Under the pieces are notes generated by a model, which was not told the DNA's origin, made no database searches, and saw nothing but the letters and a program-made list of their open reading frames with translations. From the NCBI GenBank assembly GCA_028564675.1, contig JAOVVO010000110.1, forward strand, positions 1 through 64,000: 64,000 nt of DNA, read 5' to 3'. Numbering within the stretch: position 1 is the stretch's first letter; each line of letters begins with the position of its first letter. Of this stretch, positions 25,900 to 39,800 are shown piece by piece. Made by a program: the position numbers and the translations under genes. Source of the stretch: Onchocerca lupi. Its lineage: Eukaryota; Nematoda; Chromadorea; Rhabditida; Onchocercidae.

Positions 25900-28800
25900 T
25901 AAATTTTTATTAAAATTCAATTGCTATTTAACAATAATTACATCAAAACAGCTGGAGAAAATGGGAAATTGAAACTATCATTGTTGACCCACTTGGTACA
26001 TGCCTAAAGATTAGAATATTTGTAGAAAATCCTACTAAATCCAATAAATTCTAAATTTATCCTCAAATATTCAAATACTTTCTTTTTCAAATATTTGAAA
26101 TTGCTTTCTGAAGTTCGATTAGATGGGATTTCGTATTCCTAAAATTTTTTGGTCGGAAGAATTTCTGGATTTTGTTTCCAGTGCTTTTCCATATTTGATA
26201 TACTTTCAAAATGTTGTAGCAAACAAATAAATAAGTAGAGAAAAAAAGGTAAACGAGTAAATAAGGATGAAAATGAAGCTAAGCAAATTTTTAAGTGAGT
26301 AAATTAACAAATATATCACTCAGTTTACTTCAGAAGAATGTGAAATCTTCACGATTCTAACAATGATAAGTCCTCAAGGATGACGAGTTCAGCAAAATGA
26401 AAATGGCGAATGTCAATGTAAATTGCTTATTTAAAAAAAAAAAATAAATAAATAAATAAATTAACTTTAAACAAGTAATATGCGAACGATGCGATGCACA
26501 TGGATGAAAATGTTTGTCAAGATAAAATATCACCTATATTATCATCTATGCATGATAAAAAACAATATCCTCGCGATCAAACAAATTTTCCAGCGGTGAC
26601 CTTTGACACTGGAAGTGAGCTTTGCTTGAAAACAAAAGATTGATGGCAATACTTGTAAGAATGCTTTCAAAAATCGATCATTTTGATCTGTCAGTCGTGC
26701 TTTCCTTCTTTTCCCATCTATATTTGTGTATTCTAAGTGTGTAATACATGCTCAAGCATTGATAACAAAAACAGCAAACTGCTGGCTAAGCGAGAATTTT
26801 CTTTTTTGCTTTCATGCATATAATCGACAATAAATTCTCAAGGGACTGAAAAAAAAATAATGAAGAATTATGAAAAAAGTATCGCAGAATCAAGAAATAA
26901 AATAACAATTCACATTTGAAATTGGAAATCTAAAAATTAAAGTGAAAACTCATATTTGAAATCGAAATGCTTCCATTATTGTTTTATTATTTCATGTCTT
27001 ATTTCGAATAATGTATAAGCAAATAAATGGTGAACATTTGACAATATGATAATAGCTTTTTGGAATCTATGATAATGAAAATTGAAAAAAACTCGAAATT
27101 TCTAAAACTAAAAAGAAGAAACTTTAGATGATTAGCATTTGTATTTTGAATTTGCAAAAAGACTTGCTTAATTAGGATTACGATTGATGGATTATCACTT
27201 AAATTATCAGTAACTTAATCAGTAACTCAATTACATAGAATAAATTGATGTAACATTCTGCGAATTTCGTCGTAAATATTACTATAATGAAAATATCACA
27301 ATATGATATATAGTATTAGTGGTATGAGTAGCAATATCACCAGAAGAAAGAATGTTGCACAAAATTATTAGGCAAAGTGTTGGTCAAAAATTAGCAAATT
27401 CAAATCAGAAAGAGATCCTAAAAGTGTTTGTAAAATAATATAGAAATTAGTATCAATGGAAGTAATTTTATTTAGAATGAATAGTTAATGAACTAGAATC
27501 AGAGTTCAAGGATAACACGAATAATATGAAGAAAGTTCATTCAGAGTTCATAAATTATATTAAAGAGTTTGCAAAAGTTGCAAAAAATCACTAAAAATAG
27601 CTGTTATCACTGAAAAATAGCTTTTCTTCCTTGTTGAATTATCAAAAAAACAATTTTTCTTCGTTATTTTGCACGTTTGATGATGGTAATGGGGAAGATA
27701 AATTATTGGTTGCAAACTAAATAAAATTGAAATAAACAATGAACCATTAATGAAAGAGCCCTATTTTCTTATAAAATGAGTAAAAATTATAAGTTTAGCA
27801 GTGGTTAAATAGTTATCTATCTGCTAATTTTGAAGAAAAAAAAACGGTTTTTACTTTTGAATAGCTGTGAATATAATATTTCTCTGCTAGCATGAAAATA
27901 AATATTCCGCAGCATATGAAAATGTTTTATGTGGCATGAAATTCTAAACGACGACGCCTATGTCATTCTTTCACCAAACATTGATGGGATTGTTATGAGT
28001 GAATGTGAAGGGAATTTAAATTTCAGAATTGTTCAAACAACTGAAAATTTGTAAATGAGATGGATGTAATTTGAATCAGTCCAGTCATATGTTGTTGGCA
28101 ATAATGAATAAACGAATGGATGAATGCTTAGGATCAAATTATTTGATTATTTATTATAATTTTAGAAGAAATTCAAATAGAAATTAACTATTTGATTAAA
28201 ATTATATTTTAACAAATAATAATACATTAAAACGAATAAAATCAAATAGATTATCGACTAATTCATTCTCATTTCTTTTTTTCAATTGGAATTTTTCATT
28301 ATTAATTATAATCATATATGTATTCATCGAGCTTTTTATATTGGTGCAATGCATGATTCAATTAAAACTACCAGGCATATAGTGATCTAGCCTAGCCTAT
28401 CATTCAGGCCTAGCAATATTTTTGTCCTCTATACTTGAACTCGAGCATAAAGTCATCATTTTATGCGACAACATTGCCTGTCCACTATCTCCCACGGGCA
28501 ATTTAAATAACTGACAGTTGCAGATGTGTCTCTTTAAAACTAGCGAAATAGGTATAAGATTTCGTAGATATATTAACTTGCGCTCTTAAAGTAATTGCAT
28601 TTTCGGGTAAATTGCAAATTTCAGATTGTTATAAATTTAGGGATGTGGATTTCAAATGATGACTGAAAATATTAATCAAATAAATTTGAATATATCTATT
28701 CTTATTAATAAACTAGAAAAGGGAGGAAAATCACAACAATCAACGTATTTTTCGTCAAAATAAAGTTGTTTTTTCATTCCTGTTAAATAAAAAAATCCGC

Positions 28801-28910
28801 ATGTCGAAATTTAGTGACTAATAAAGCATTGGGATTTAATAGCTAACAACATGTTATCAAAATGAGTGATAATATGAATGTGCTAGTAAAAGAAAGGTTT
28901 AAAAAAGTTG
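25900..28910. other. Intergenic DNA, no gene seen
   Basis: About 3 kb between the plus-strand membrane protein gene and the 3' side of the minus-strand synthetase-like gene. It holds an AAAT/AAATA simple repeat (26432-26460), a direct-repeat-1-like TGACCTTTGACAC at 26597-26609, a short hairpin with GCATAAA arms near 28445-28466, and a plus-strand exon-like start at 28862. The C-terminal exon of the synthetase-like gene was sought here on the minus strand and not found. Confidence 0.5.
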
Positions 28911-28920
28911 TTCAGTCACG
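28862..28920 (+). other. Exon-like ATG to perfect donor on the plus strand, unassigned
   Basis: ATG at 28862 opens 19 codons rich in Lys/Val (MSDNMNVLVKERFKKVVQ) and runs directly into a consensus donor CG/GTAAGTCT at 28921. No plausible second exon was found before 30 kb, where the minus-strand synthetase exons begin. It could be the first exon of a nested or antisense transcript, or chance. Confidence 0.2.
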
Positions 28921-29102
28921 GTAAGTCTAAAAAAAAGTATTGATTGCTTCTGAATAAGTGAGGTGCATTAATTATGAAGAATAGTTATCATTTCCTATCT
29001 CATCTTTTACTATTTATATCATCAATAATTCATTAAAAAAAGTTGTCCTGATTTATCAAGTTTTTCTTTCTTTTCTATAAAAATAAAATAGGACAAACAA
29101 AC

Positions 29103-32100
29103 CTTATTGTTTTTGCATAATGAAATTAAATCTGTCAGTATGATATCCACATTAGTTTGAGGATTTTTTAAAACAATAAATGCATATAATGGAAGTTTTT
29201 TGCCAAGTGCAACAATCTGAAATAGCTGATTAACAGTTTGACAAGTAAAGCATTCTAATCTTGGCTTATCATTTTTTGATAATAAATTGATGGTTTTTAG
29301 AGATTTAGCAATAATATCATACTATATTTTTTAATTAAATTATCTTTTGATATTATAACAATTGATTTTTTCATTAATTACTTTTTCTTTTTTTTCTTTT
29401 AAGAAAGATAGGAAAATCTTGAAACTTTATATACTGATATATTTCGAATTAAATTCAATATAAATGATATATTTCGATAAAGTCCTATTAAAAAATCCAA
29501 AAATTACAAATTCACTTGAGGTACATATGCAAATACAATTCACACATTATTTTCCAGTACCTATCATTGGATTCTTCAACATTTAATAGGCCGTAATAAT
29601 TATCCATTTAATTGATTACCAAATTTTGACAAATTTAAATGAGTGAATTTTTTCGCTTTTTAGAACAACAGAAGATTAAATCTTCACTCAAATCTAACTT
29701 AAAACAACGGTCGATTACATGTTAACAATTTCAATTCATTCATCTTCTGGAAATTTTTTGGAATTTTCGTGGAAAAAATTTTTTTAGTTTCTTTCTATTA
29801 GTTTTAATTGTCAATTGAAAATGTTTGGTTTTATTTGTTAATTCAAATATCACTGAAAACTGTAAACAAAAAATATACATTTTTCTCATCTATCAGATGC
29901 TATTTTGTCAAACTTGCTTACATTTACACATGGAGAGAGGAAGAAAAACGACCTGTGCCCCTTTGACCTCATTATGAGAGCAAAGTGCTTTTTCGAGAAG
30001 CCAATGCTCGATAAGTTGTCCAGAATTGTCCACAATTAAATCTTCCTTATTAGTGATGACCTCAATGACTCCAGTTTCATCCATTGTTACTACATCTCTG
30101 AACTTTGTCTTTTTTCTTCTAGTTTATGAAAATACAAAATTGAAATCACACCGCTACAATGTTTTTTGTAGTAGGAAATTCATCAATACTAAATTCTTTG
30201 TACTTTCTGGGATTGATAAATAATTTTAATCGATTTCAAAATAATTAATTCCAGTTCTCAATAAAATTTAGTAAATATTACCCTGTTTCGATCCATTCCT
30301 CACCTCCTTCATACGGTGTTTCATAGCCAAGAAATTTTGATCCTTTAAAAGCTTTAATATAAAGCTCACCTGATTGATTATTAATACCTTTCCAATTTGC
30401 CTGAATTCCAAGATTACGAATTTCTACCTGAATGAAATAACAATAAATTCAAAGGATTAAGCAATTAATTAATAGCCTTAGTGTTTCTTCTAAACTCAAA
30501 AGATTTTAAATATTTTTTTTCAACTTTTTAAATTTAATTCAATCAAAAAATTATATTTCTTCGTCTTATCTAATTTATTCTGAAATCAAATAATATCATC
30601 ATAAATAATTCTAAAAGAATTAAAAAAAACATTTAATATAAATTTTTAAATTATAATAAAATATTTTCATACATTCCATTCAAAACATTCGATATTAACA
30701 TAAATATTTGTTTATTCCGATTTTAGAATATATATTTATTTATTTATTTATTTAGGAGAAAAAATCTTTGAAAGAATGAAAATTCAAAAAAAAAAGCTAA
30801 AATCTTTATTAAAAGCATGTAAACTGCTAGCTACTAGCAAAAGTAATCTTTGGAAGCAAAACTTTTAATTGATATTTTTAAAAATTTCATCTTTGCATCA
30901 ATTTTTTGCATCATAAATTATATTTAAATAAGTAAAAAATTTTATATTTTTAATCATTATGAATTTCGATTGAAATGATCATTCATTTTGCAATTAAAAT
31001 TTCCAAAATTAAAGTAAAAATTAGAAATTTTAATCAAAAAAAATTTACGCTAAATTCATCCAACGGTTTTCCAACACCTTTAACATTCATTGTATCCCAT
31101 GTGAGAATCGGTGTTGATGCAACTTCAGTCAATGTATAGCCATTCTAAAATTTAAAAATTTCCGTAAGAATTTTAATTGACTTATTCTTATTTCTTTTTA
31201 ATGTAAAAAATAAAATTTCCAAAATATTAAGAAATTTTATTTCGTGAAAATATAAGAAATAAGACAAATATTTAATTTAACAAATCATTCATTTGCATTT
31301 TGCTTTACTTTTTTCCATCAAAATTTTGACATACCATAACTTTTTGAACGTTTTCGAATTGTTTGATGATATTTTTGATAACATCAGATGGTATTCGTTC
31401 ACCAAGCAAGATAATATTTTCAATCGATGGTAGACGAACATTTTGAATTTGTGCAACTCGTAGAATTAAGCCTAATGCAACAGCATTAGATACCAAATGA
31501 GTGCATCTGTATTGAAATATTAGTAATAATAGATGGAAATTATTGAAATATGTTTGGTTATAAAATGAGATGAAAATATTGTAAAATACAAGGCAAATTA
31601 TGAATGAAATTTGAATTCTAAACTAGAAAAGTTGAAAACAAAAGTAAACGAATAATAATATTTAAACAAAAATAATATATAACTTATTAAAATTTAAAGA
31701 AGATTAGAAGAAGGGATCAATTCAAATAGTAATGCAGTTCCAAGGTGAAATTATTATTAGATTAATCAGTTAGATAATTAAAAAATATTAATAATGCTTG
31801 AAACTTGGTGTTTTAAAATTTACTGAAATTTTTTGACAGATTCAAAGAGAAATTTTGGAAGTGGTGATGGTGATGGATATATCACACGTGTATTTGTGAT
31901 AAATGGTACCAATCCGATGAGCGAAAATATGGGCATTTTGAATAATGGTAAAGCGCAACATATACAGCTCTAAAATTGAAATAAATCAATTCTTAAGGAT
32001 GGGCATCGGTCGGGAAATAACTCACAAAATAAGCCTAAGCAATGGAATTTTTCGATCAGAAATATTGGCATCTTTGGCTACAAGTATTCAATGAATAGAT

Positions 32101-35100
32101 CATATCGCTGTAATTAAAATTTAAATATTTCGAAGAAAACTGATATCAACAAGTGTGACATAGGGAACTGTATTCGATTAATTAATTAATTTTTAGAATC
32201 AAATTTTAAAAGGAATTCTTTTAATTTAAAAAAATTTCAATTCAACAGTTCACTAACAATATCATTGCAACCAATAGCTTTTATAACAGCATGACAGCCA
32301 TTTAATAACTGATAATGTGTTAAAGCAACTAATTTCGGCGGAGCTGAAATACCCTGAAAAAAAAAAAACTTTTTTTTTTGAATTTTTCATGATTTAAAGT
32401 ATTTCATATATGTCATAAATATAAGAAAAATTTGCAGAACTGAGCATTAATAGGAAATACATTAATGTAAGCATACAAAACATATGAAAAACTGTCTAAA
32501 AATTTTTTTCAAGTCAAAATAAATTGATTTTCAAAAATTTCATTTCAAATTTCATCCACAACATAATAATTTTCTAGTATCCTCAGTAAAACAATTTTTT
32601 AGATCTAATAGATTAATTTTCCAGAAGTACCATTTCAAACATCATTTTATTATGCAATTTCTCTTGAGCATTCTCAATAATTGAAAATACGAAAAGAAAT
32701 ATTAGTAAAAAATTAAATTTCTGTTAAATCAGTATGAGGGAAAAAAAATCAGCATGGACTGATTCAACTTTTGTGCTAGGTTATCATTATTTGAATTACT
32801 GATTATTCCTTCAAATAGTACAATTAAATGAATTGATTTAAGAAATAAAAGAAATTATTATATCATACAAAATATAGTAAACTAATAAAGGAAAATCAAT
32901 ATGCACATGGTATTATAATTAATTTAATGCTAGCATTGAAAGATGCAAGCACTAATGATTATATGTTAAAAATTTTTCACTAATTCGAATTTTTTAATTT
33001 ATAAAAACTCTCGTATTTTCTTTATTAAATTCGATCAAAATTGTTTAATTTTTCATATTAAATAACAATAGTAATAAATTTTTAGCAGAAATTCTGACAA
33101 TAATTAAACTTTTTGGAATAAATTATGAAATTCATTTAAATTTTTTTTGAACAATTTTCAGGAATATTTCTTTTTATACGAATGTATTCTGTCGTTTATG
33201 CATTTCTTGTGAAAATTCATGAAACAAATTTAATTCATCAATCAAAAAAAGTGAAAAATGAAAGGAATTTTTTTTTGAGAGAGAGAGAGGGAGAGAAGAA
33301 GAGAAAGAGAAGTAGTAGGAAGAAGAAGAAAGAAATCAAAGTACAAGAGTTAGTGAAAAAGAAAAAGATGATGAATTATTACTGAAAAGAATAAGAACAA
33401 AAATTTAAATTGAAATATTTAATAAACCAAAAGTTATTAACAATGGAATATAAAGCTCACAAAGTTTTTTCTCTTGCTAAAGTTAATTTATATGCAAATA
33501 AAGTAACATGTGAGGGGAAAGTGACAAATCGGCAAACAGAAATGAAGGAAGAAAAGGAATAGAATTAATTTTTCTTTTTTTTGGGTGGAGGGGGGGGGGA
33601 ATTCAGTTTTTGATTGGACTTAAACAAAAAGCTTGAGATCGATAAAATATATAAAATTTTTCATTCCTAGTAGTTTAAATTGAAAAGTCTTTTCGTTTGT
33701 AATTAACTAAAAAGGAAATTTGAAAATCAGTGCGGAAGAAAATAAATTTTGTTCACAATGCATTCATTTGAAAAAAAAAAAAAAGGGAAAAAAAAGGACA
33801 ACAAATTAGGTATTGAATTGAGTTTCATAAATGTTTTTTCAGCCAAAATTTTATTCTTTTCGATTTTACATGTCAAATTTTAAGGCTTAAATTAGTTTAA
33901 AGTTCCTAATACTAAAATAAAAGAACAAACAATTCTTTTAATTTCTACGCCTTCTTTTGGCTTCATCGAACAATGATTCGTTAACCAAAAAATATTTGTT
34001 TAAAATGAATGAATAACAGAAAATAAAACTAATTTGTCATTCTTTAAATTCAAAAGAAACGAAATTTTTAAAATAAAATATGAATATGCAACATACAGAT
34101 GTGAACTGCAGCGCTGCAAGTCTGTGCGTATCCCACGTTATAAAATTGGGTAATTTGCCGATTTTCTCTCGATTACTTCGTCCATAAATTTCGGATAACG
34201 TAAACGTACCACTATGACATTCACATATTTATATATGCATGTTTTGTGTAAACTACTCGTAAAATAATTTAAATTAAAAATTTTTAAATTCGAAAAAGAT
34301 ATATCATTTTTAATTTTATTCAGATGTAAAAAATTTTTTAAATATTAGAGAAGCTTACGCATGTTTATGCTCTTCTTCAGCCATGATTACATGGGTTAAT
34401 TTCGGTACTGCTTTACTACACAATCGACCTTTAGCTGAGTATATTAGTTCAGGAGCTATTTCATTCAACAAATTACTCAAAAATTCCGTTTCACGATTAG
34501 CCGGAAAACAAATTATAGCACGAAATTCACCCTAAAAAGATCAGCTTTGTAATTGTTAGACTAATAAGTCATTAAAGTATTCAAAATCTAAAAATTCTTA
34601 TAAAATTAAAAATATTTTTGCACAAAAAAGTCTAAATTTGATTACAATAAATCAGCTAATATATTCCTCACTTACTGTAGCTATATAGGCATCAAGTGTA
34701 AGCAATTTGGATTGAATTAAGAAGAAAATGAATTATTTTAAAACTCACAGTTGAAAATTCGAATTCAAATTTTCAAATGAAGATAAAAAAGGAGGAAGGT
34801 GAATTGCTTCCAAATTACACTTTGAAAAAATCAAATTTAAATTTCGAAATGGAAATAAAATATGCCTTAACAAGTGCATATTTGAGCTGCTCAGCATTCG
34901 CAAAATTTGGACTCATTAAAGAAAAGATTAGTTCAGCTCTTGCACATGCTAATGGACAAATAAAAAAATGAGCTGTATTGGAGCCACAAATAAGGACACG
35001 ATCTTGTGGCCTAAGACCTGTCGATAACAAGCCTGCTGCCAATGTATCCATCTGCAAAACATTTTTCCATTAAAAGCAAAAAATTTGTGAATTCAAAGTT

Positions 35101-35304
35101 TTTAAAATTAAAGAGAAAGTACTTGAAAAAGGATCAATTCACTTTTCAAAAAATTAGAAAAGAAAATTTTACTTCTTTTTTTACATCTGCAAATGTAAAA
35201 GTGATTTTTTCATGATCAAATACAGTTGCAACTCGATCAATTCCAGCACATTTGTAGACAAATTCTGGTAATGTTCCAGATAATAAGTCACATGTGGCAC
35301 TCAT
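29103..35304 (-). CDS. Adenylate-forming enzyme family protein (acyl-CoA synthetase/4-coumarate-CoA ligase-like), 11 exons, 3' end unresolved
   Basis: Exons (5' to 3'): 35173-35304, 34872-35051, 34359-34531, 34097-34211, 32258-32353, 31824-31969, 31335-31506, 31049-31144, 30282-30427, 29953-30097, 29103-29216; 505 aa in frame. The family activates carboxylates with ATP and transfers them to CoA. Core motifs: PQDRVLICGSNTAHF region (A2), LALT-H after the P-loop, CALPLF (A4), GYTLTE (A5), GELYIKAFKGSKFLGY (A7/A8 side), WIETGD, and DLIVDNSGQLIEHWLLEKAL. The ATP P-loop, normally TSGTTGxPKG, reads TSGISAPPKL across the exon 4/5 junction. The catalytic C-terminal lysine segment (G-K near PxxxxGK) was not found. 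A tiny last exon, 28912-28926 followed by TGA, is the only fit I see and is weak. The start was chosen at an ATG directly after TTGTCAG. It could be a catalytically altered paralogue. Confidence 0.85.
30731..30755. repeat. TTTA simple repeat
   Basis: Six or so tandem TTTA units in an intron of the synthetase-like gene. Confidence 0.7.
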
Positions 35305-35309
35305 CTCTG

Positions 35310-36810
35310 ACAATCCTTGTAATTGATTAATGATTAGAATAATTATATTAAACACTATCAACGTGATAAAGATAGAAATATAGTGGAGCTGACTAATATT
35401 CTTATCACATGAATATCAATTACCAAATTCAAGCCACTCGAATGATTCAAACAATGTGATAAAAGTCGAAAATTTCCGTGAAAGAAATATGGATAATCCT
35501 AACAATTCTAACAAATTATTCATGTGAAACAATGCGGCTGATAATAAAGAATAAGATCAAAAGGATTTTGTTGTACTTTTATCATTACAATCTTGAGAAT
35601 CAAACAACACAACTGAGCTATTTAATGCACTATTTATACTGGAAGAAAATTCCGACAATTTTTTGATAATATCAGTAAATTGTCATATATTTAAGATTTA
35701 TTATAATGGATGATTACAACTTTAGCTAAGGCATTTTAACAGTCATCTATAGGAAGGACATGATAACGAAAAATTCGAAACGTATATCGGTAATGTCAGA
35801 ATATGAAAAATCGGATAGTTAACCAATTATATGATGAGATCTTAGCAGGATTATATAATTACTATACTAAAGCAAATGATCTTTCAAGATACTTTCTGAC
35901 AAAATAACAAATTAGGAAGAATATCTCAACAAAATATTGGATTCATAGTGATTCTAGTAGCTAGCCAAATATAATATCTGAAAGATATCTGATAAATATA
36001 GCTTAATTTTTTTTTTCTTTAGAAACATTTTGAAATTCAAAAGTTTGAGAAAAAATTTAGATCTTCGTTGTAAAATGAAATAAGAGACAATTGTGAAAAA
36101 TAGAAGCTAGTTTAAGGTCTGTGCAAAAGAACACATTTATCATTTGTGGAGTGTGGTAATGAATCTGGCATTACGATAACCAATCGATAAGATGTTTAAC
36201 TAGAGTTCGAGCTTTTGCTAGACTTGAGCTCCAACTATCGAAGAATTCACTCCCCTACCAATCACAATGCAATATATATATTTCAAGCTAATGCTCTATT
36301 GCGATAATTCTCCTCGATTTTTCCCGAACATTTTTTGATAGATTGATGGACTATCGAACCGCTGATATTGTTTCATTGCTTAGTTTTTTGACAAATTTAA
36401 ACAAGCAATGAAGAATTTCAAATAGTAGCAAGCTAATTTAGCAAATTTCATCCAATTTTTTTTTTTCTTTTTGAAAGTCAATTCATCAAGATCATTCGTT
36501 AGTTTATATTGAATAATACACACTAGAATACTTGCTCCTCTTTGATGCGAATTTGACTTTTTGACATAATTTAACTTTTTTTATATCGGTATAATCGATC
36601 TGTTTTTCTAAAACTTTCGAAATCCCTTTTCCCTAAAAATCTCTTTAATTCTTACTTCTTGTCAATTTTAGCTGTAAATATAGAAACTTGTTTTGCTTTC
36701 AATAGTTACATCATCGTAATTTTTATCTTGTTTTTGGTTGCAATGTAGTTACTTAATTTAGGCAAATCAAAAAGCGAAATATTTTATCGGAACTAAATTC
36801 ATTCAAAATT
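35310..36810. other. Intergenic DNA between synthetase-like gene and POLD1, no gene seen
   Basis: About 1.5 kb. Both flanking genes are on the minus strand; the gap is too long for a typical nematode operon spacer (about 100 bases). Only short open frames without coding character occur. Confidence 0.6.
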
Positions 36811-36811
36811 A

Positions 36812-39800
36812 TCACCAGGTTGAGAGATAAAATCGTTGAAGAGATTTCATTTGTTCTGCAAGATCGTACCGTACTTTTTCTCGCATATAAAAGATTGGAC
36901 AATCTCTTCTGAAAAAGATAAAAATACATTATGAAAAATGAATAAGAAGTCGGCTCAGATTATGAATTATTGAAGAAATGGCTAATTTCTAAAAGCTTGG
37001 AAAAATCTTTCTAAATATTGCATATTTTTAAAGATTGAAAGAAAAAGTGCAGAAATATTCCGTTGATAATGAATCATTTAATTACCAGATACAATATGGA
37101 AATAAGAGACAAGAATAATTATGATTTTTAATGAACAATGAAACACAAGTTTGGGAACAAAAACATGAATTTATCTTATTTCCGAAATTATGAAATTTAA
37201 AAAAAAAAAAAAAGTCCTCTCTGTTTTAAAGAATGAAAATTTACGCAGAGCAAAGCACTTCTTCGTTCATTGTTCCAGAACAATTCTGACATTCAGTCCA
37301 TAATCGTGCAAAGCGATTTTCAATAGTATTCATTAGAGCTAACTGAAACTATTTTCAATAGTATTCATTAGAGCTAACTGAAACAATCGATAACATATGA
37401 AGAAATCAGCTAGTAGCTCAGAATAATTCCAAAATCAAAGTCATTAGTTCTTTTCCTGGAAAGAAAAAAAAGTTCATCGGGAGGAACGAAGGAACGAAGC
37501 TAAGAAATTTTAATATTCAATACTAACTTAATATTAAATCCTTTCATGCATTACTGTAGTACAATACTAGAAAAAATATATCAATATTAGAAAAAGATAT
37601 ATTTTTTGCAAGGCATCTGTTCGAATAGAAATTGCTTGAAAACAATACTAAAAAAAAAAAAAAAAAAAAGAAACAGGAATGAAGTAGTATGTATGCAGGT
37701 TGCTTAATAATTAGCAACAATCGATGAATGACAGATCATGCGTAAAAAAATTGTACTCACATGGGTAATATAAATTTTCCCTTCATTTGGTTTGCAATGC
37801 ATGCATGTGGCATCACTTACGCCTTTTGGTAAACTACTCTTACATGAAAGACACCGTTCAGTTTTTTGGAAAAACTGTGACAAACCGGATTTCTTGGATT
37901 GCACCACTGTCCTAACCAGCGTATGTACACCAGCTTAAAATCAAGAATAGCGATGAAAAATTTTCAGTATGTTCTTTGTTAATCAATTTTCCAATTGCAA
38001 AACAGTACTTGTTAAAACTGATTCAGCTTTATCGCCCAAAATGGGCTCAAAAATACGAGCCAACGGTTTGGCCAATTGATTTTCCAAATAATAAGCTGTA
38101 TCGATGGGGATATTGTTTTGTAATACATATATAGGATCCTCGGCCTTTTCATAAGCTGGGATCTAAAACACAAGATTTGCTGATCTGATCATATATAATT
38201 ACTTAACCCAATTCGTGGTATATTGATTTTGGTAATCATATGAAAATTAAATTAAAGAATTTACAGATTACCTTCTGGCCTTTGGCAACGATAACATAAG
38301 GCACACGATCACCCAAACGTGGTGCTGATCCAGAATCGCGCTCTCGCATTCTTTCTGCTAAAACCACATGGGCCTGTTTTGCAGCATAAGCCTGAAACAG
38401 AAAAACTGCGAAAGAAATTTTGCATGAGAGTTGTCAAATACGGATGGTATAGAATAGAAACAAATACGACCAAAAAGCTTGCATGCTGAAATAATTCCCA
38501 CCCAGAAAACTCACATTACTTGACCGAGTTAGTTCTTTCGTAATTATGAGTTCGGAGATATCAATCCGATTGCAAAGGAGATCCGATATAACCTGTTTGG
38601 AAAATTCTGAATATTAATTTAAAATACGAAACAATAACTATTTTTTAACATATCATGGAAAAATTAAACAGATCTACCTATCGAGCGATAGGATGTGAAA
38701 AAAATTTACTTTTTTAGCATGTTCTAGAGCACCTGTGGCATCACCATCCAACAACATTTTTTCTAAACATGTACTCAAAACTTTTGAAACCAGCGGGCAA
38801 TTATCACGCCGAACTGTTTCCAATCCTTTGCAATCAATTTTGTCATGCTTTTCAGGACGTGTAAAATATAAACCAGCATAGCGTTTCTTGTTTATCAACA
38901 GAAAGGGTGAGTAAACCTGTAATATAAAAATCCTGTAAAGTTGATTAAAATTTATTGAAATTCTTTTTTATCAAAATTTTTTCACTCTTATTAAAATAAT
39001 TTTATTGATATTTGGCTTCTTATTATTATTTTTTCAAGTCTCGGAATTATTTAATTCAGGCCCGTGATATATCTATTGATACAAATATTTTGTTGCTTTG
39101 TATGGGCTCTAATTTTATTGGCAGCTTTTCTATCTCCCGACTTATTAGGAGTTGTGGATTCAAAAAAGAAATCAATAAAAAATAGAAACTTTTAAATAAT
39201 TGGAAGTTAGAACACGAGAAATTTTGAAATTAGAAATTTAAAATTTCGCTATCCTCAACAACCGTTACCCAGACCGAAATGAGAAATGTAATACCTTTTC
39301 AAATTCCAATTTAATGGGAGGTGTGAATTTTTTACTAACTTCTGTAGCAGCATGTAAACCAAGTTCCATTGCTGCTTTGACGTCTTTAACACCAAATTTT
39401 ACCATGACTGAATCGGTATCACCATAGATAACCTAAAATCAACTAGGAAATAAAAATAAAAATACTAAAGTATAAAAACTGAAGCAATAAAGCTAGTAAA
39501 GTTCCACTCTATAATTTCTATCTTCCTCTATTGGACAATTAAAAATTGACTTTTAAACTTCAGTTTAGAATATAATCTCTTTCATCCCAGATAACAAAAC
39601 ATAATTTTTTTAACTTACGAACTTTCACCAATCCATCACTTCACTGAAAAGAGAAATCATAGCCTAACTTATATTTGAAAGAATATGACTTGCCTGCCAG
39701 TAACATAATTTTCGAATAACATATTTACCTTAGCATTGCATGGACATTTGCCATTCAAATAACCTTCCTTGTAAATTTCCTCAACTGCATTTTTCGTCAA

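Noticed and set aside
28440..28470. Structured RNA from the GCATAAA hairpin
   Set aside because: The stem is only seven pairs and AT-rich; expected by chance in this composition.
33182..33385. Lys/Arg-rich plus-strand frame
   Set aside because: Encoded by a GA-rich low-complexity run within an intron of the minus-strand synthetase-like gene.
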